From Corylus avellana (taxonomy: Eukaryota; Streptophyta; Magnoliopsida; Fagales; Betulaceae), in contig NC_081544.1 of NCBI RefSeq assembly GCF_901000735.1, positions 20,535,410 through 20,599,409 on the forward strand: 64,000 nt of DNA, in the 5' to 3' direction. Positions within the stretch are counted from its first letter, which is position 1. Every line of letters begins with the position of its first letter. The position numbers and the translations under genes were made by a program. Of this stretch, positions 1-11,500 are shown in pieces. Below the pieces are notes generated by a model. The model saw nothing but the letters and a program-made list of their open reading frames with translations. It made no database searches and was not told where the DNA came from.

Positions 1-1760
1 CACAACACGTGCTTCAACAGGATCTGTTGTGCCGCCACTCAGAGCCCCAGCAGTCAAATATATCATCATATCTCTTCGTGACACACCCAAGTTCATTGGA
101 GCTTCTAATCTCCCTTCTTCCTCATTTTTCACCTGCAAATAGGGTTAAAAGAAACAATTCTGGATAAACTGCAAATGCTCTGTACAAATCCTAATTGTCT
201 CTAACCAAAGTAATCTTAAGTATTACCAGTACAGTATAATATTCATTATAATATCTGTGCATACATGCTCATCGCAAGTTTGTGCAAGATAAAGACACAA
301 AGAAAACGTATTGAAATTTTCAAAATTGGCCCCAATGCCTGCACCACTAGGCCATTCAATAAAGTTGACTTTATAATTTTATTACTATTTTGAAAGAGAG
401 AGAGAGGGGGAGCAAACTGAATATTGATGATCTGAAGTTAACTTGTATACATAGACTGGGTCTTTTCCAAAATTACATTTGGAAATGAATTCCTCACGGA
501 GACTTTTTGTGAGACTTAAATTTCTTCTGCCTTCAAAATATAATTTTGTTGGACCATAGTTACCAAAAGAGGAAGAAAACAAAAGGAAAAAAGTTAAGAC
601 TTTAAAATCCCAACCACCGGTGAAAGCCATAAACCCAGAACTTGTCTGTATAACAGCAAATCCACCTTCACATGCCCCATCAGTATTTACAAACACAATT
701 AAGGTGAAGACGACTTCAAGAAACTTATTAGGCATGCAAAAACTTTAGAAACCTAAAGAACATAATACTGAAAATCAATCGGAGCAACTTAAACTACAGA
801 TAACTGGCACTGATTTTTAAATAAATTCGACCCATAATGATTCTGTATTAGTTTATACTATCTACCATTACCATAGTAGTACATCTTTTTGCAACAAAGG
901 CAAGTAACTGATGGCTACAAGCTAAAAGAGGGAAGCAAATCTACATTAAAAAAGTACACTAAAACAAATCTATCTTCTAAAATATGGTTGTTAAGCAGGG
1001 TTTATATTCTATTGTTTCATATTATCTTTGAACTTTCTTTCAAATAGTATAATTTTATTAGTTTTGGCCCCCAAGATAAAAATCTTCGATGCACCACTGA
1101 ACCTGAGAATGCTAAGGACTAAAGAAGCTATGATTCAAAGCATATTTTTCTCATTTTCAAGCTATACGAAAATTAGGATCTTACCATCACTAGATCTTAA
1201 AATCAAAAGATCTGAAATTCAATTTTTAAAAGCTCACTAATACAGTGCAACTATAATGCAACCTCGTACAAAAGTCATGTATAAGTTTCGTAGTGAATCT
1301 ATTTAGAACTGGTGCTCAACCACATTTACTAGGTTTTGAGGAAAGGCACAAATTTATATACATAAATAACTGGAACATTTATTCAGGTTTTGAGAAAAGG
1401 CATAAATCACCCATGGATATTTATTTGGGTTACACGCTTGGGCATCATCCTGATTTACTTTCAGTTTATGAATTTCACAAATATCATCACTGATAACACA
1501 TTGCTCTTCTAAGTCAAAATTTATGAAACATATCATTGACCAATGCAGGAAAAAAAAAAAAGTGCAGATGAATCGCATAGCGTGTCTCCCAATTATGGCA
1601 AACTCAGAACCCAGTAGACAAATTAGAGCTTTTGTGTATGAACCTGAAGAGGGAGAACGGTCCCCGTGGTTATGATCACTGGCCGTTTGATGGGGAAGCC
1701 TTTTTGTCGGAGCCGTGCAGGAAGTGGGCCTCCCGGCGGATTCAAGCTGGAGAACGCCAT
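1..1760 (-). CDS. Thylakoid-lumen-type chloroplast protein, 5' part (partial)
   Basis: Two exons join in phase. Exon 1 is complement(1644..1760), 39 codons from an ATG at 1760 (starts MAFSSLNPPGGPLPARLRQK), ending at a GT donor. Exon 2 is complement(1..132) after a TTTGCAG acceptor and runs off the window. Exon 1 is basic and Ser/Pro-rich like a plastid transit peptide. Exon 2 encodes a twin-arginine signal (SRRDMMIYLTAGALSGG, about residues 56-72) followed by VEA, a plausible lumenal cleavage site. Together these suggest import into the chloroplast and Tat-pathway transfer into the thylakoid lumen. The mature protein lies outside the window, so the family (PsbP-like, PsbQ-like, FKBP and others) cannot be chosen. 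The 1.5-kb intron contains an open frame at 385-735 that has no splice support and is probably noise. Bipartite targeting is inferred from composition and motif. Confidence 0.72.
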
Positions 1761-2090
1761 CTGTACCTTCGGCGAGATCACCGACGACAAGCTTCTTACA
1801 CTTGGGGTTCAGCAGTAGAGGCTGTAGAGCTGAGCTAAGAAAGTGGCAATTTTTTCACGAGTGGGCTGGCAGGCTGCATAGGTGGAAATTAGGTGCCTTG
1901 GCTGGGCTCCGCTCGCCGTCTAACTCGACGTTCAACAAGAGATGCTGGGCCGGAGTTTTGACTGAAGTTTGGGCCTATTGGCCATGTTCATAAACTAACT
2001 ATTTAGTCCACAAAATATACTTTCCACAAAATACATCAAACACTAGGAAAAACATTTAGACAATCAATGTTTGGTAATGACTCAATGTTT

Positions 2091-2405
2091 TTAAATGATT
2101 TTCATTTGACGTGAATGAAAATATTCTTTTTTAATAGGAGACATGTTGCATGTATCCATGCTCATAATTTCCGTCTCAAGCCTTTGCCTCTTAAGATGAT
2201 TAGCCTACTTTTCACTTTCCTCTCTCAATTGGTTAAACACAAGCCTTTCTTTTATAAGACGAATAATCTTTTGTCCTTCTTCCGTTCTCTTTTCTTGAGA
2301 TTTCTTCTTGTCATCCTTCATATCATTAATTACCTCCGCAAGATTCGAAGACATATAATCTTGCCTCTTTCGTGTTTTCTCTCTCTTTTTGGGCCTCCTA
2401 GGCAT
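2091..2405 (-). pseudogene. Fragment of a NAM-associated C-terminal / transposon MYB-partner type protein
   Basis: The antisense frame from 2405 reads a Lys/Glu-rich segment starting MPRRPKKREKTRKRQ. After a frame change it continues to MSMDTCNMSPIKKEYFHSRQ and a stop at 2091-2093. An acidic-basic helix followed by M-x-M-D-T-x-N-M-S-P, an aromatic pair and a short C-terminus is the familiar tail of the plant 'No apical meristem-associated C-terminal' proteins, many of which are partner proteins of PIF/Harbinger transposons. The upstream trihelix/MYB part is missing and at least one frameshift is present, so this is a dead fragment. No terminal repeats were found around it. Confidence 0.5.
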
Positions 2406-2840
2406 AAGTTAGGCGGCAGAAACCAACATTAAAGCAAAGTAGTCATAAATGTTTGTCTCATAAACTTTGCACTCTGCACTCAACAACATAACACGTAAAT
2501 TAAACTCCTCCCCCCTCAACTAGTATTGGAGAGTACTTGTTTGTTATTTATGTATTGAGGGAATTGCGGAAAATATTGATTGTGTATGTTTATGCTTTGT
2601 CATTGGTTTTGGGAAGTTGTGATGTATGTCAAAGGTATGGCAATAACATAAATTCTCCCAATTGTTTTACCAAATAAGTGGACTCTACCCTAGACCGCCA
2701 AAATAACTCCATAATCCTAAATTTGTCACTTCAGACACCCTGTTGTAGCTTTACTTTATTGTCATTTATGGTTAGATTTAGCTTTATGTTAATTGTTCTA
2801 GTAAAGTAGGGGATGTGCTGAATCTTGTCAGATTTAGGGT

Positions 2841-2911
2841 GCCTTTCAATTTAAAGAGTTGGCCCAAGCTTATGAGGTTCTAAGTAACCCTGAGAAGCGT
2901 GAGATTGAAGC
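2841..2911 (+). pseudogene. DnaJ J-domain fragment
   Basis: About 20 codons read AFQFKELAQAYEVLSNPEKR, the third and fourth helices of a J-domain (F-K-x-[IL]-x-x-A-Y-x-V-L-S-[DN]-x-x-K-R). The HPD-bearing first half is not upstream and the frame loses similarity straight after. It looks like a single captured or decayed exon; the flanks (2406-3150) show nothing else recognisable. Confidence 0.45.
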
Positions 2912-4493
2912 ATGCTTGTTGGATATTGGGATATTTTTTGTTCTCTCTTTTCTCTTTATGGCTGGAATTGTAACAGGCAATGAGAAATATATGAAATAAT
3001 GCAGATTGTAATTAGAAAAGACACTGAAGATATTTATTATAGAACTAAATAGTTACAATAGATATATGAAGATAATTGATAAAATATTTATGGTTGATTC
3101 AAGGTAGCCAAGCCTCATTTACGACAAAAATATTAAATAGATGAATATTAATGTAACACCCCCTTCCCGTAGGAAAATGATATTACGCATTTCTCATGAG
3201 GTTATAAATATTCCGTAAAGTAAAATATTAATAATCCATCAAAGTCTCATAAAATTATTACAACTCATCTAATAAAAACTTAAAAATTTAAACTTCAAGT
3301 CTTATGATAGAACGTAAACTGAAAACCAAATCATGCTAATGTACTAAGTTCACTTATTCCACTCCTCTCCTAGGTGTGGCTTCTGTCTTTAGTTCACTTG
3401 GCCTGTAGAACCATCCTTGCTTTCATTTGGGTTGTTTTTTAATAAGAAATCATGAAAAATCAAGTGTGAGTCGAATAATCAGTAAGTAAATACATCACAC
3501 ACTAAATGAAGTTGAAAACATCATAAGTTCCAAAACATCAACCAATAAAAATATTCGCACGCATCATAAAATCATTTCCTTATTAATTCAATATCATGTT
3601 GGCCAACACACATTTACTCCCTGTGTGCAAGGGTTGGCGATCACAAGGATTCTCGTTCCAATCTTGTGGCCTCGGGTGGAATTGGTCATGGATATGGACA
3701 TCACTCGATAACCTATGGTACACTCAAGTGATCCATTCCCGGCGGACCATACAGGATGAATGCCTCAACCCCTTTAGCTTTGGTACCATCGCTCATTCAT
3801 TCATAAGGCCATTAAGTATTTTAAAACATTTCATACATTTAAACATTCATTTCCATTTCTTTTCTTTCATTCATTCATTCTTTCTTTCTTTTCCTTTCTT
3901 TCATTTCATTTCATTCTTTTTCATCAAGTAACATAACATACTTATAACATTTTCATAACATAGCGGAAGCATTTACATAAAATCATTTTCAAACAAAATC
4001 ATATAATTTGGGATACATTAAAAAGGGCTATCAAAGAAATGCTAACATTGTATTTTGTTTCATTTGAGACAACTTTAAGAAAACATAACATTAACATATG
4101 GAAGATATCAAAGGTATGATCGTATCTACTTACTCTCCTTAGCTTACACAGTTCAACACTCTTCACTTAGTAACCTAATCAAATAATCACAATAATTACT
4201 CTTGTTAACACTATCGTAAACCATTCATTCTTTCTCATTGTTATATCCCCCTAAACATTGCTTTCCATACTAAAGGCAGATATGATTTCTTCTCTTAAAA
4301 TACTTATTTCATATCTCAAATTCAATTATTTCCTTTGAATAATCATGTTATGCATGCATGCTCAAATACTATACATGTATTGTGCCAAATACATCTATTT
4401 TCATGCTCTCTAGAGTGTAGATGCTGTGGAGTCCCACATCGCATGGCTGTGGAGATGGGGATTTACTTAAATGTATACTTACACCCTTAATGA

Positions 4494-4613
4494 CAACATG
4501 TTTTAAAGCCGTGATGGTCATGATCCCATCAAAACTCCGCAGTTAAATGTGCTTCTGCAAGAGTAGTACCAGGATGGGTGACCTCCAGGGAAGTATGGTC
4601 TGGGGGACTCAAA
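4494..4613 (+). other. 5S rRNA-like domain in the first Cassandra LTR
   Basis: The stretch keeps GATCCCATC, CTCCGCAGTTAA, AGAGTAGTACCAGG and GATGGGTGACCTCC in 5S order, covering the box A, intermediate element and box C of the internal Pol III promoter. The 5' 25 bases are diverged. It is an LTR component, not a ribosomal 5S gene; edges were estimated by counting from the conserved core. Confidence 0.75.
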
Positions 4614-4872
4614 AGCGGACAATATTGTGTGTCAATTGGGTAGGGTGTTACAAATGGTATCAGAGCCATTGACCAGCCTAAGATGGAGGGAGTGTGTAAA
4701 AGCCCATGAAGGTCGCTAGCGGGCACTCGCTAGAATGCCAAGAATGGGCTAATCCCACGAGGGTCGCCATCGGGGACGTTGGGTCCTAAGAGGTGGTAAT
4801 TGTGGGGTCTCACATCGCTTGAGTATGGAGATAGGGATGTACTTAAATGTATACTTACACCCTTAATGACAA

Positions 4873-4992
4873 CAACACATTTTAAAGCCGTGATGGTCAT
4901 GATCCCATCAGAACTTCGCAGTTAAGCATGCTTCTGTGAGAGTAGTACCAAGATGAGTGACCTCCTTGGAAGTCTGGCCAGAGGGAGTCAAA
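4873..4992 (+). other. 5S rRNA-like domain in the second Cassandra LTR
   Basis: This is the second copy of the same domain. Box A reads AGTTAAGCATGCTT, nearer to a plant 5S gene than the first LTR copy. The box C region is GATGAGTGACCTCC, further from it. Differences between the two LTR copies indicate an old insertion. Confidence 0.72.
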
Positions 4993-5630
4993 AGCGAACA
5001 ATATTGTGTGTTAATGGGGTGGAGTGTTACAAATGTTAACACTACATATTAATAGTCTTGATAGGGTCCTTAGCTAATCCTAAAGTTTCCTAGACAAATT
5101 GGACTTGGATAGAAATATAGGTTCTTAAGGCATCAAGGTTCAACTAGTGTGGTTGTGTGTGTGTGCTATGATTCTAGCAACATGTTAGTGAAGATTACTT
5201 CGCTATAAATCTTACACGTGATCAAAAATTACATGATTTGAATTATTAAGAGGGTAACTCAAAGGGGATTTTACTTAAGGGTCCAACTATAGCAAAATAT
5301 CTTTCCAAAAAGGCCCAACGGTCACCTTTCTTGTTGACTGCGGTGCTGCAGGAAATTCAATAGCAACCTAGTCTTAAGGTTTGGTCCTTATAATACGATG
5401 CAACACACTTAATAACTCATACACATGTTATGTTGATGTCTCATACTTAGAAAATTCATATAATCATGCTTTAAAACTATATTCATGTCTTTTAGGAGAA
5501 GAAATCATTATTAACATGCTTCCTTTAGTGTTGGCAGTAGGAATAGGAAGATTAAACATCACCCATTTAATACATTTATCAATGTATTGCTAGATTTTCT
5601 TCATACTATTCATGAAACTAACAATATACA

Positions 5631-5974
5631 TCAATTATAGGAATTAATAGGACCCATTCCTAACAAAAAATTAGTTGTCTAAAGATAAAAACGAAGAGGT
5701 AGATTCTGCTCCCTTGGACAGTAAATTGTTTAGTGCTGAAAATCAGCTTCTTCTATTGATTTTGGAATATTTAAGACATAGGGGGTTAATAAAACATGGG
5801 TTCTATCAATTATAGGAATTAATAGAACCCATTCCTAACAAAAATTTGGTTGTCTAAAGATAAAAACGAAGAGGTAGATTCTGCTCCCTTGGACAGTAAA
5901 TTGTTTGGTGCTGAAAATCAGCTTCTTCTATTGATTTTGGAATATTTAAGACATAGGGGGTTAATAAAACATGA
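5631..5974. repeat. 175-bp tandem duplication inside the gypsy LTR
   Basis: Two head-to-tail units start at 5631 and 5806 with TCAATTATAGGAATTAATAG and run almost identically through AGACATAGGGGGTTAATAAA. Near identity shows the duplication is recent relative to the decay of the host LTR. Confidence 0.9.
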
Positions 5975-6106
5975 AGGAGGAATTTTTCTTAAGCTTTGAT
6001 AAAAAGAATTAAAGAAAACATTGAAAATACTTACAAAATGAACTAGGCAGAAATTGTAGCTTCTAGAACAGCATAGACATCAATGATTTGGCTTCTAGGT
6101 AGAGGA

Positions 6107-6132
6107 AGAGAGAGAGAGAGAGAGAGAGAGAT
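6107..6132. repeat. (GA)n microsatellite in the gypsy LTR
   Basis: A run of GA dinucleotides just upstream (in minus-strand terms downstream) of the LTR promoter region. Confidence 0.85.
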
Positions 6133-6776
6133 CTGAATTTTGAAAACTAACGTAGGGTGCATTGGGGCTGTAATTGACGGCTCAAAAGGGAGACTTTTAG
6201 GGTTTTAAAGGTGAAATATATAAGCTGGCAGGAGGAATATAAACTAATGGCTGCAAGAGAATTTTAGGGTTTTAGTGCAACTAGGGTTTTAGGGCAGGAT
6301 TAAAACTCACATGTTTTTAATTTCTTGAGCTAGGGTTGCTGGAAAATAATGTAGAGTACTTTGAATAAAACTGGCAGCAATAAACATCAAGTTTCCTTTC
6401 CAAACTAAACTTCTTTTCTTTTTGAAATAAATTAGGAAACAACTCCTACAAAATATAGATTTATTTAGACTTACAATTAGGACTTGTTTTAGCAAGAAAA
6501 CTTTCATTTTTGGGGAAAAAAACAGCTGGCCAGATTTTGTTAGGACCTAGACTTCAACTATATTGACTTGCCCTTTCTAGGTCTCTTTCATCCCTCTAAC
6601 ATACCCCTCTATTTTATTCCCATGAAAATTAGACACAACTAAAAACAAATAGCTGTCAAACAATAAAACAAATATAAACAACAAGCAATCATCATAAAAT
6701 TTACTCTAGGAGGTCTAGGGTGCTACAAATCTTCCTTCCTTATAAAAATCTCGTCCTCGAGATTTGATCATACATA

Positions 6777-8405
6777 TTACTCGAAAAGGTAAGGGTATTT
6801 CTCTTTCATCTCGTCTTCACGTTCCCATGATGCCTCCTCAGTTGTGTGATTGCTCCATAGGACTGTGACCATTGGAATAGTTTTGTTGCGAAGAACTTGT
6901 TCCTTTTGTGCCAAGATGCCAACGGGAAACTCCTCATAGGATATGCCCTCATGAACCCGAAGCGGTTTGACTTCTAACACGTGTGAAGGGTCAGGAATGT
7001 ATTTCCGTAGCATCAAAACATGAAAGACATTATGAATCGCTGATAGATTAGGGGGTAGAGCAACTTGATAGGCAATTGATCTGACATTCTACGGAATATC
7101 AAAAGGACCGATATACCTAGGACTAAGCTTTCCATTTTTCCTGAATCTCATAACTCCATTCATTGGTGCTACTTTTAGGAACACTTTGTCTACTTCTTTG
7201 AATTCTACCGCTTGACGCTTTCAATCTGTATACTTCTTCTATCGACTTTGAGCTGCTTCAAGCCTCTTCTTGACAATAGTAATCTTTTAACATGTAAGTT
7301 GAATGATCTTTGGGCCAAGAATTTTTCGCTCCCCAACCTCATCCCAATACAAGGGTGACTTACATTTTCATCCATACAAGTACTCATACGATGCCATCCC
7401 AATACTTGCCTGGTAACTATTGTTGTATGCAAATTCGAACAATGGCAAGTATCGAACCCAACTTCCCTTGAAATCCATTACAAAAGCTCGTAGCTTATCC
7501 TCGAGAGTTTGAATTGTCCATCCGTTTGAGGGTGAAAGGTGGTGTTGAAGGTCAACTTAGTACCCATTGCCCTTTGTACGCTTCGCCAAAAACCTAAAGT
7601 GAATTGTGAGTCTCTGTCTGATATAATCTTAGATGGTATGCCATGTAGTCTCACAATTTCATTGAGATAAAGCTCTGCTAGCTTATCCATGGAATATGTC
7701 ATCTGAATTGGTATGAAGTGAGTGGTCTTTGATAAGCGATCTATGACTACCCAAATAGAATCCTAACCTCCTGGGGCTCTAGGAAAGCTTGATATAAAGT
7801 CCATGCCAATCTCTTCCCATGTCCAAACTGGGATAGGAAGTGGTTGTAATGTCCCTACAGGTCTTTGATGCTTTGTCTTGATCTGTTGACAAGTCAAACA
7901 CCGCTCCACATATTTGGCCACATCCCTTTTCATTCCACTTTACCAGTAATGTTGTCGAAGATCCCGATACATCTTGGTACTGCTAGGGTGAATTGTGTAT
8001 AAAGAGCGATGCGCCTCCGTAAGAATGATATCTCTAATATCTAAATTGTCAAGTACACAAAGTCTACCTCGAAATCGTAGAAGACCATCATCTGCTATCT
8101 TAAAATACGGCTTCTTTCCTTTTTGTACCTCATTCACGATCTTAGTTAGGTTCAAATGCTCAACCTGAGCATCTTTGATTTGGTCTAACATAGTCGGTTT
8201 CACAATCAAGTTACTCAAATATGCATGCGTGTCACCAACCATCTCGATTCTAAATCTTTCCATATCTAGAAGAATCTTCTTCTTTGCTGTGAACATCATA
8301 GCTATAGTACCTGAGGATAACTTTAAATTGAGTGCATCTGCTACAACATTTGCCTTACCAGGATGGTAGTTAATATTGCAATCATAATCTTTAATTAACT
8401 CCAAC
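6777..8405 (-). pseudogene. Ty3/gypsy pol C-terminal half: RNase H end, integrase, chromodomain
   Basis: Read on the minus strand from 8405, the order is the RNase H tail (YHPGKANVVADAL), the H2C2 zinc finger of integrase (histidines in the 7980-8000 region, then CLTC), and the catalytic core with MDF and SDRDSQF. QTDGQ and a C-terminal chromodomain ending EEASWEREDEMKEKYPYLFE at 6777 follow. In-frame stops and frameshifts break it at several points. A small deletion after QTDGQ (about 7505-7520) removes the segment that normally carries the third acid of the DDE triad, so this integrase cannot be active. The upstream RNase H portion is displaced to 13649-13943 by the hAT insertion. Confidence 0.88.
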
Positions 8406-8583
8406 TAGGGGCAGAACCAGAACGTTTGATGGGGGGAACAAGTTATAAATTCAAAATATATTAAAATAATAAATAAAAACAAAATTAGCTTAAATTCAGA
8501 TTTAACAAAAAGATAAACAAAACAAAAAAAGATACATAGATAATTGTTTCATAATACATTTCAAATTTCAGCTCAAACACCTA

Positions 8584-11500
8584 TCAAAATGGAACTCGTC
8601 GTGTTTTCATATCCCAAAAATCATTTATGATTGAATCTGTACTAAGTGTCGCAGCAATTTCTTTTTCGATGTAGAACATTAGAGAATCCGTCAGAAACTC
8701 ATCTTCAATTTTGTTGCAAAGCCTAGTTTTGATGATATTCATAGTTAAAAAAAGCTCATTCTGTAGTTGCGGTAGAAACATGAAGAGTAAGCAAAAGCAC
8801 AACAACCATTGGCACAATTCGAAAATATTTAGCAATCCTTGGAAACTTGAATGTTGAATTACATTATGCTTGTAATGGTGAAGTTCTATTTCTAAGCATT
8901 CTTTTTCAAGATCGGTAAAGTCTTGCGGATAAAACTTGTTTACCAACTGACAAATATCATCAATTCTAAAAAGACTCATGCGCAACTCAAGGATCAAAAG
9001 TCAAGCCGAGAATAAGCAACTCCACTGCATGCTCACTAAACCGGCGATTTAATTCTTGCAATTGAGAATTTATTGCAACACAAAATAATATCAACACAAT
9101 AATGATGCTCAATGGTAAAGTCAGCTTGTTGATGGTGAGCTCGACCTCTTCTCTTAACATAACAGGCATTCATATTTGGAATATCTATGTTGCATTTATT
9201 GCAAAACGACTTCACATTGGTAAGTAAAACTTCTCATTTATCATCTTTATATTGTTCAATACACCTTTTAGTAGATGAAACAAGATGCATGGCACTTAAA
9301 ATGTCTTGAGATTTTGATTGCAATGCTTGACATAGATGATTGGTGATCTGCATAGTTTCTTTCATGAAATATAAGATGAATATAAATTCAAATGAAGTCA
9401 TTACCTGATGAACTGAATCAACTTCTGCTCATTGGGAAGAAGTAGTTCCTACGTCAATGATTTTAACATTAATTTCACAAGTTGGATTAAAAATTTTGAT
9501 CAAGTTGAAAACTGATCTTAAGTGAGAACTCCAACGCGTATCTCCAGCCCCTTCCACTCTCAATCTCATCAATTGCAATCATGTAAGCATTTTCAACAGC
9601 TTGGGCAACCCACAATTCTCCATACTGATTGCATGAAACACAAACAAAATTGATAACATAATTCAAAGTGATAAAAAATTGATGGACATAAATGACATCT
9701 TTTGATGCCACCACTAATGCTAATTGCAAAAATTGTGCGAAATAATGAATGTAGTAGACATAAGGATAATCATTGAAGCCAAAGCTTGCAACCCATTCCA
9801 CCCCCCCTTGCCTATTACTTGCGCCGTCGTATCCCTGCCCTCAAATATTTTGAATGTGTAGCTTATGTTTAGACAATACATAATATATACCTTTTTTTTA
9901 AGGTTAATGCAATGCCACAATATTAGAGACATGAACAAGTCCAAAAAAGCGTTCTCACACAAAGTCATTCTTGTCAACAAATCTTAAAACTATAGCCATT
10001 TGCTCATTCATTGACTCATCACGAGCTTCATCAACAATTTGGCAAAAATTTGCATCACCAATTACATCACGAATTGCCTCCTTCACTTTGGTTGAAAAAA
10101 CATGTAAAATGCCTTTTTGTATTGATAAGCGCCAAATGTTGCACATTCAAGCCCCTTAATTTGCATATGTTAATTCCTTGGCATTGTTATTTGTTTGATT
10201 TTGTGTTGTATTTTTTGTTTTCAGGTTTTAAATAAAGCTGAAATTAATTCCATTGATTTTGGGCTTAAAGCAATCTTTGAGAAAACCTAAAAGATACGGT
10301 TAAACTTAACCAATCATAAAGAAAATTATTAATTCAAAATTTCTCAAATTTGAGTCAAAATCGGATTGGATTCAAATTTGGATTCTGCATACATCTTGGA
10401 ATTTTGCCATAACTTTCAGCTCAAATATCCGATTGAGGTAATTCAAGCGGCATTGGAAAGTTAACTTAAATTTCTACAAATCATTGTAAAATAGAATTTT
10501 CCTAATTTGGAGCGCCGCAAAGCCAAAATCGCCCCACAAGATAGGAACGTAATTCCGGGCGAATCCTATTCCGATTTGAACTTAGGTTTTCTTTATCCTA
10601 ATTGGACTTGGACTTAAATCTCCGAAATTTCTAGGATTACTAGGGCTTCTAGGACTCTCCTAAGCCCTATAAATAGGCCTCTAAGCATTGAGAAAAAGGA
10701 CACACCGCTTTCTGGAGTTAAAATTTCAGTAAATTGTCTCTAGAGCTTAGAAGATCATGAGCGGCTAAACCCCTTCGTGAGATATTGATGTAACCCTTTC
10801 CAAGCACAATGGTTTGATTGTATTTAATTTCTAGTTTTTCAATTTATGCATGTTGATTGTATAACTATGAGGATTGCTACAATTGATTTCTGTTCTTCAT
10901 ATTAAATGCAATTGTTCTTAAATTCCAAAATCAATATTTGTGAAATTCTTCTCTTGTCTTAGAAAGTATTTTACTTTTATTGAAATCAAATCATTCTTGT
11001 TTTCTGTGATTATGAGGATGATGGTTATACAATGGGTTTAATTGACATATGATCAATAGGATTTGATAAGCCATACCTAGGGAAGACACATTGTATTATA
11101 CCCTAGTTTAGTGTAATTTAGGTAAACAGTCTGTGCCAACCAAAGATGGGTTACACTTATTCATTGATTGTATGTATCTTGTTAAAGAATTTGATAATTT
11201 ATACCTAAAGAAGACGGGTCGTACTGCATCTTAGTAGTTAGGTGGACGAACCATGCCAACCGAAGATAGATTATGCTTATTCTTTAATAAGGTAGTTTCT
11301 TGTTTATTTATAACATGCATAGAATAAATTTCTGGGATTAATTATGATTAACCATTGTTGTGCGAATAGAGGTGAAGTCAATACCCTACACTCTCTCTCT
11401 TATTTTAAATCTCTTTTATTTTCATGCACTTTACTTTTAAAGAAAATCAAATCAATTCTCTTTTTAATTAAGTTAATTTTGATCTTTCGAATTTGATAAC

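Larger units (their letters stand above)
4425..5031 (+). mobile_element. Cassandra-type TRIM retrotransposon
   Basis: Two short direct LTRs, 4425-4652 and 4801-5031, begin TGTGGRGTCYCACATCGC and end GTGTTACA. After the first LTR comes a primer-binding site TGGTATCAGAGCC (4655-4667), then a 130-bp internal region with no coding capacity and a purine-rich stretch just before the second LTR. Both LTRs contain 5S rRNA-like sequence, which is the defining trait of Cassandra elements. Flanking pentamers GATGC and AATGT could be one aged target duplication (two transitions). It sits inside the 3' LTR of the gypsy element, so it inserted later. Confidence 0.88.
3152..6727 (-). repeat. 3' LTR of the outer gypsy element
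   Basis: On the minus strand the LTR runs from TGTAGCACCC at 6727 to ...GGGTGTTACA at 3152, so it has TG...CA ends. The element-side edge is fixed by the purine tract at 6728-6741. A TTATATATTT box at 6216-6224 (minus) is the likely promoter. The LTR is long (3.58 kb) partly because it contains a Cassandra insertion (4425-5031) and a 175-bp tandem duplication (5631-5974). The block around 3600-3790 is conserved with the LTRs of the element at 15392-24280. Five bases left of the LTR read ATTAA; the matching right copy is lost with the truncated 5' LTR. Confidence 0.75.

Noticed and set aside
385..735. 116-codon minus frame in the first intron
   Set aside because: No splice sites keep it in phase with the flanking exons, which join directly in frame without it.
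4494..4992. Functional tandem 5S rRNA genes
   Set aside because: The two copies lie in TG...CA LTRs with a primer-binding site between them and their 5' ends are diverged; this is Cassandra.
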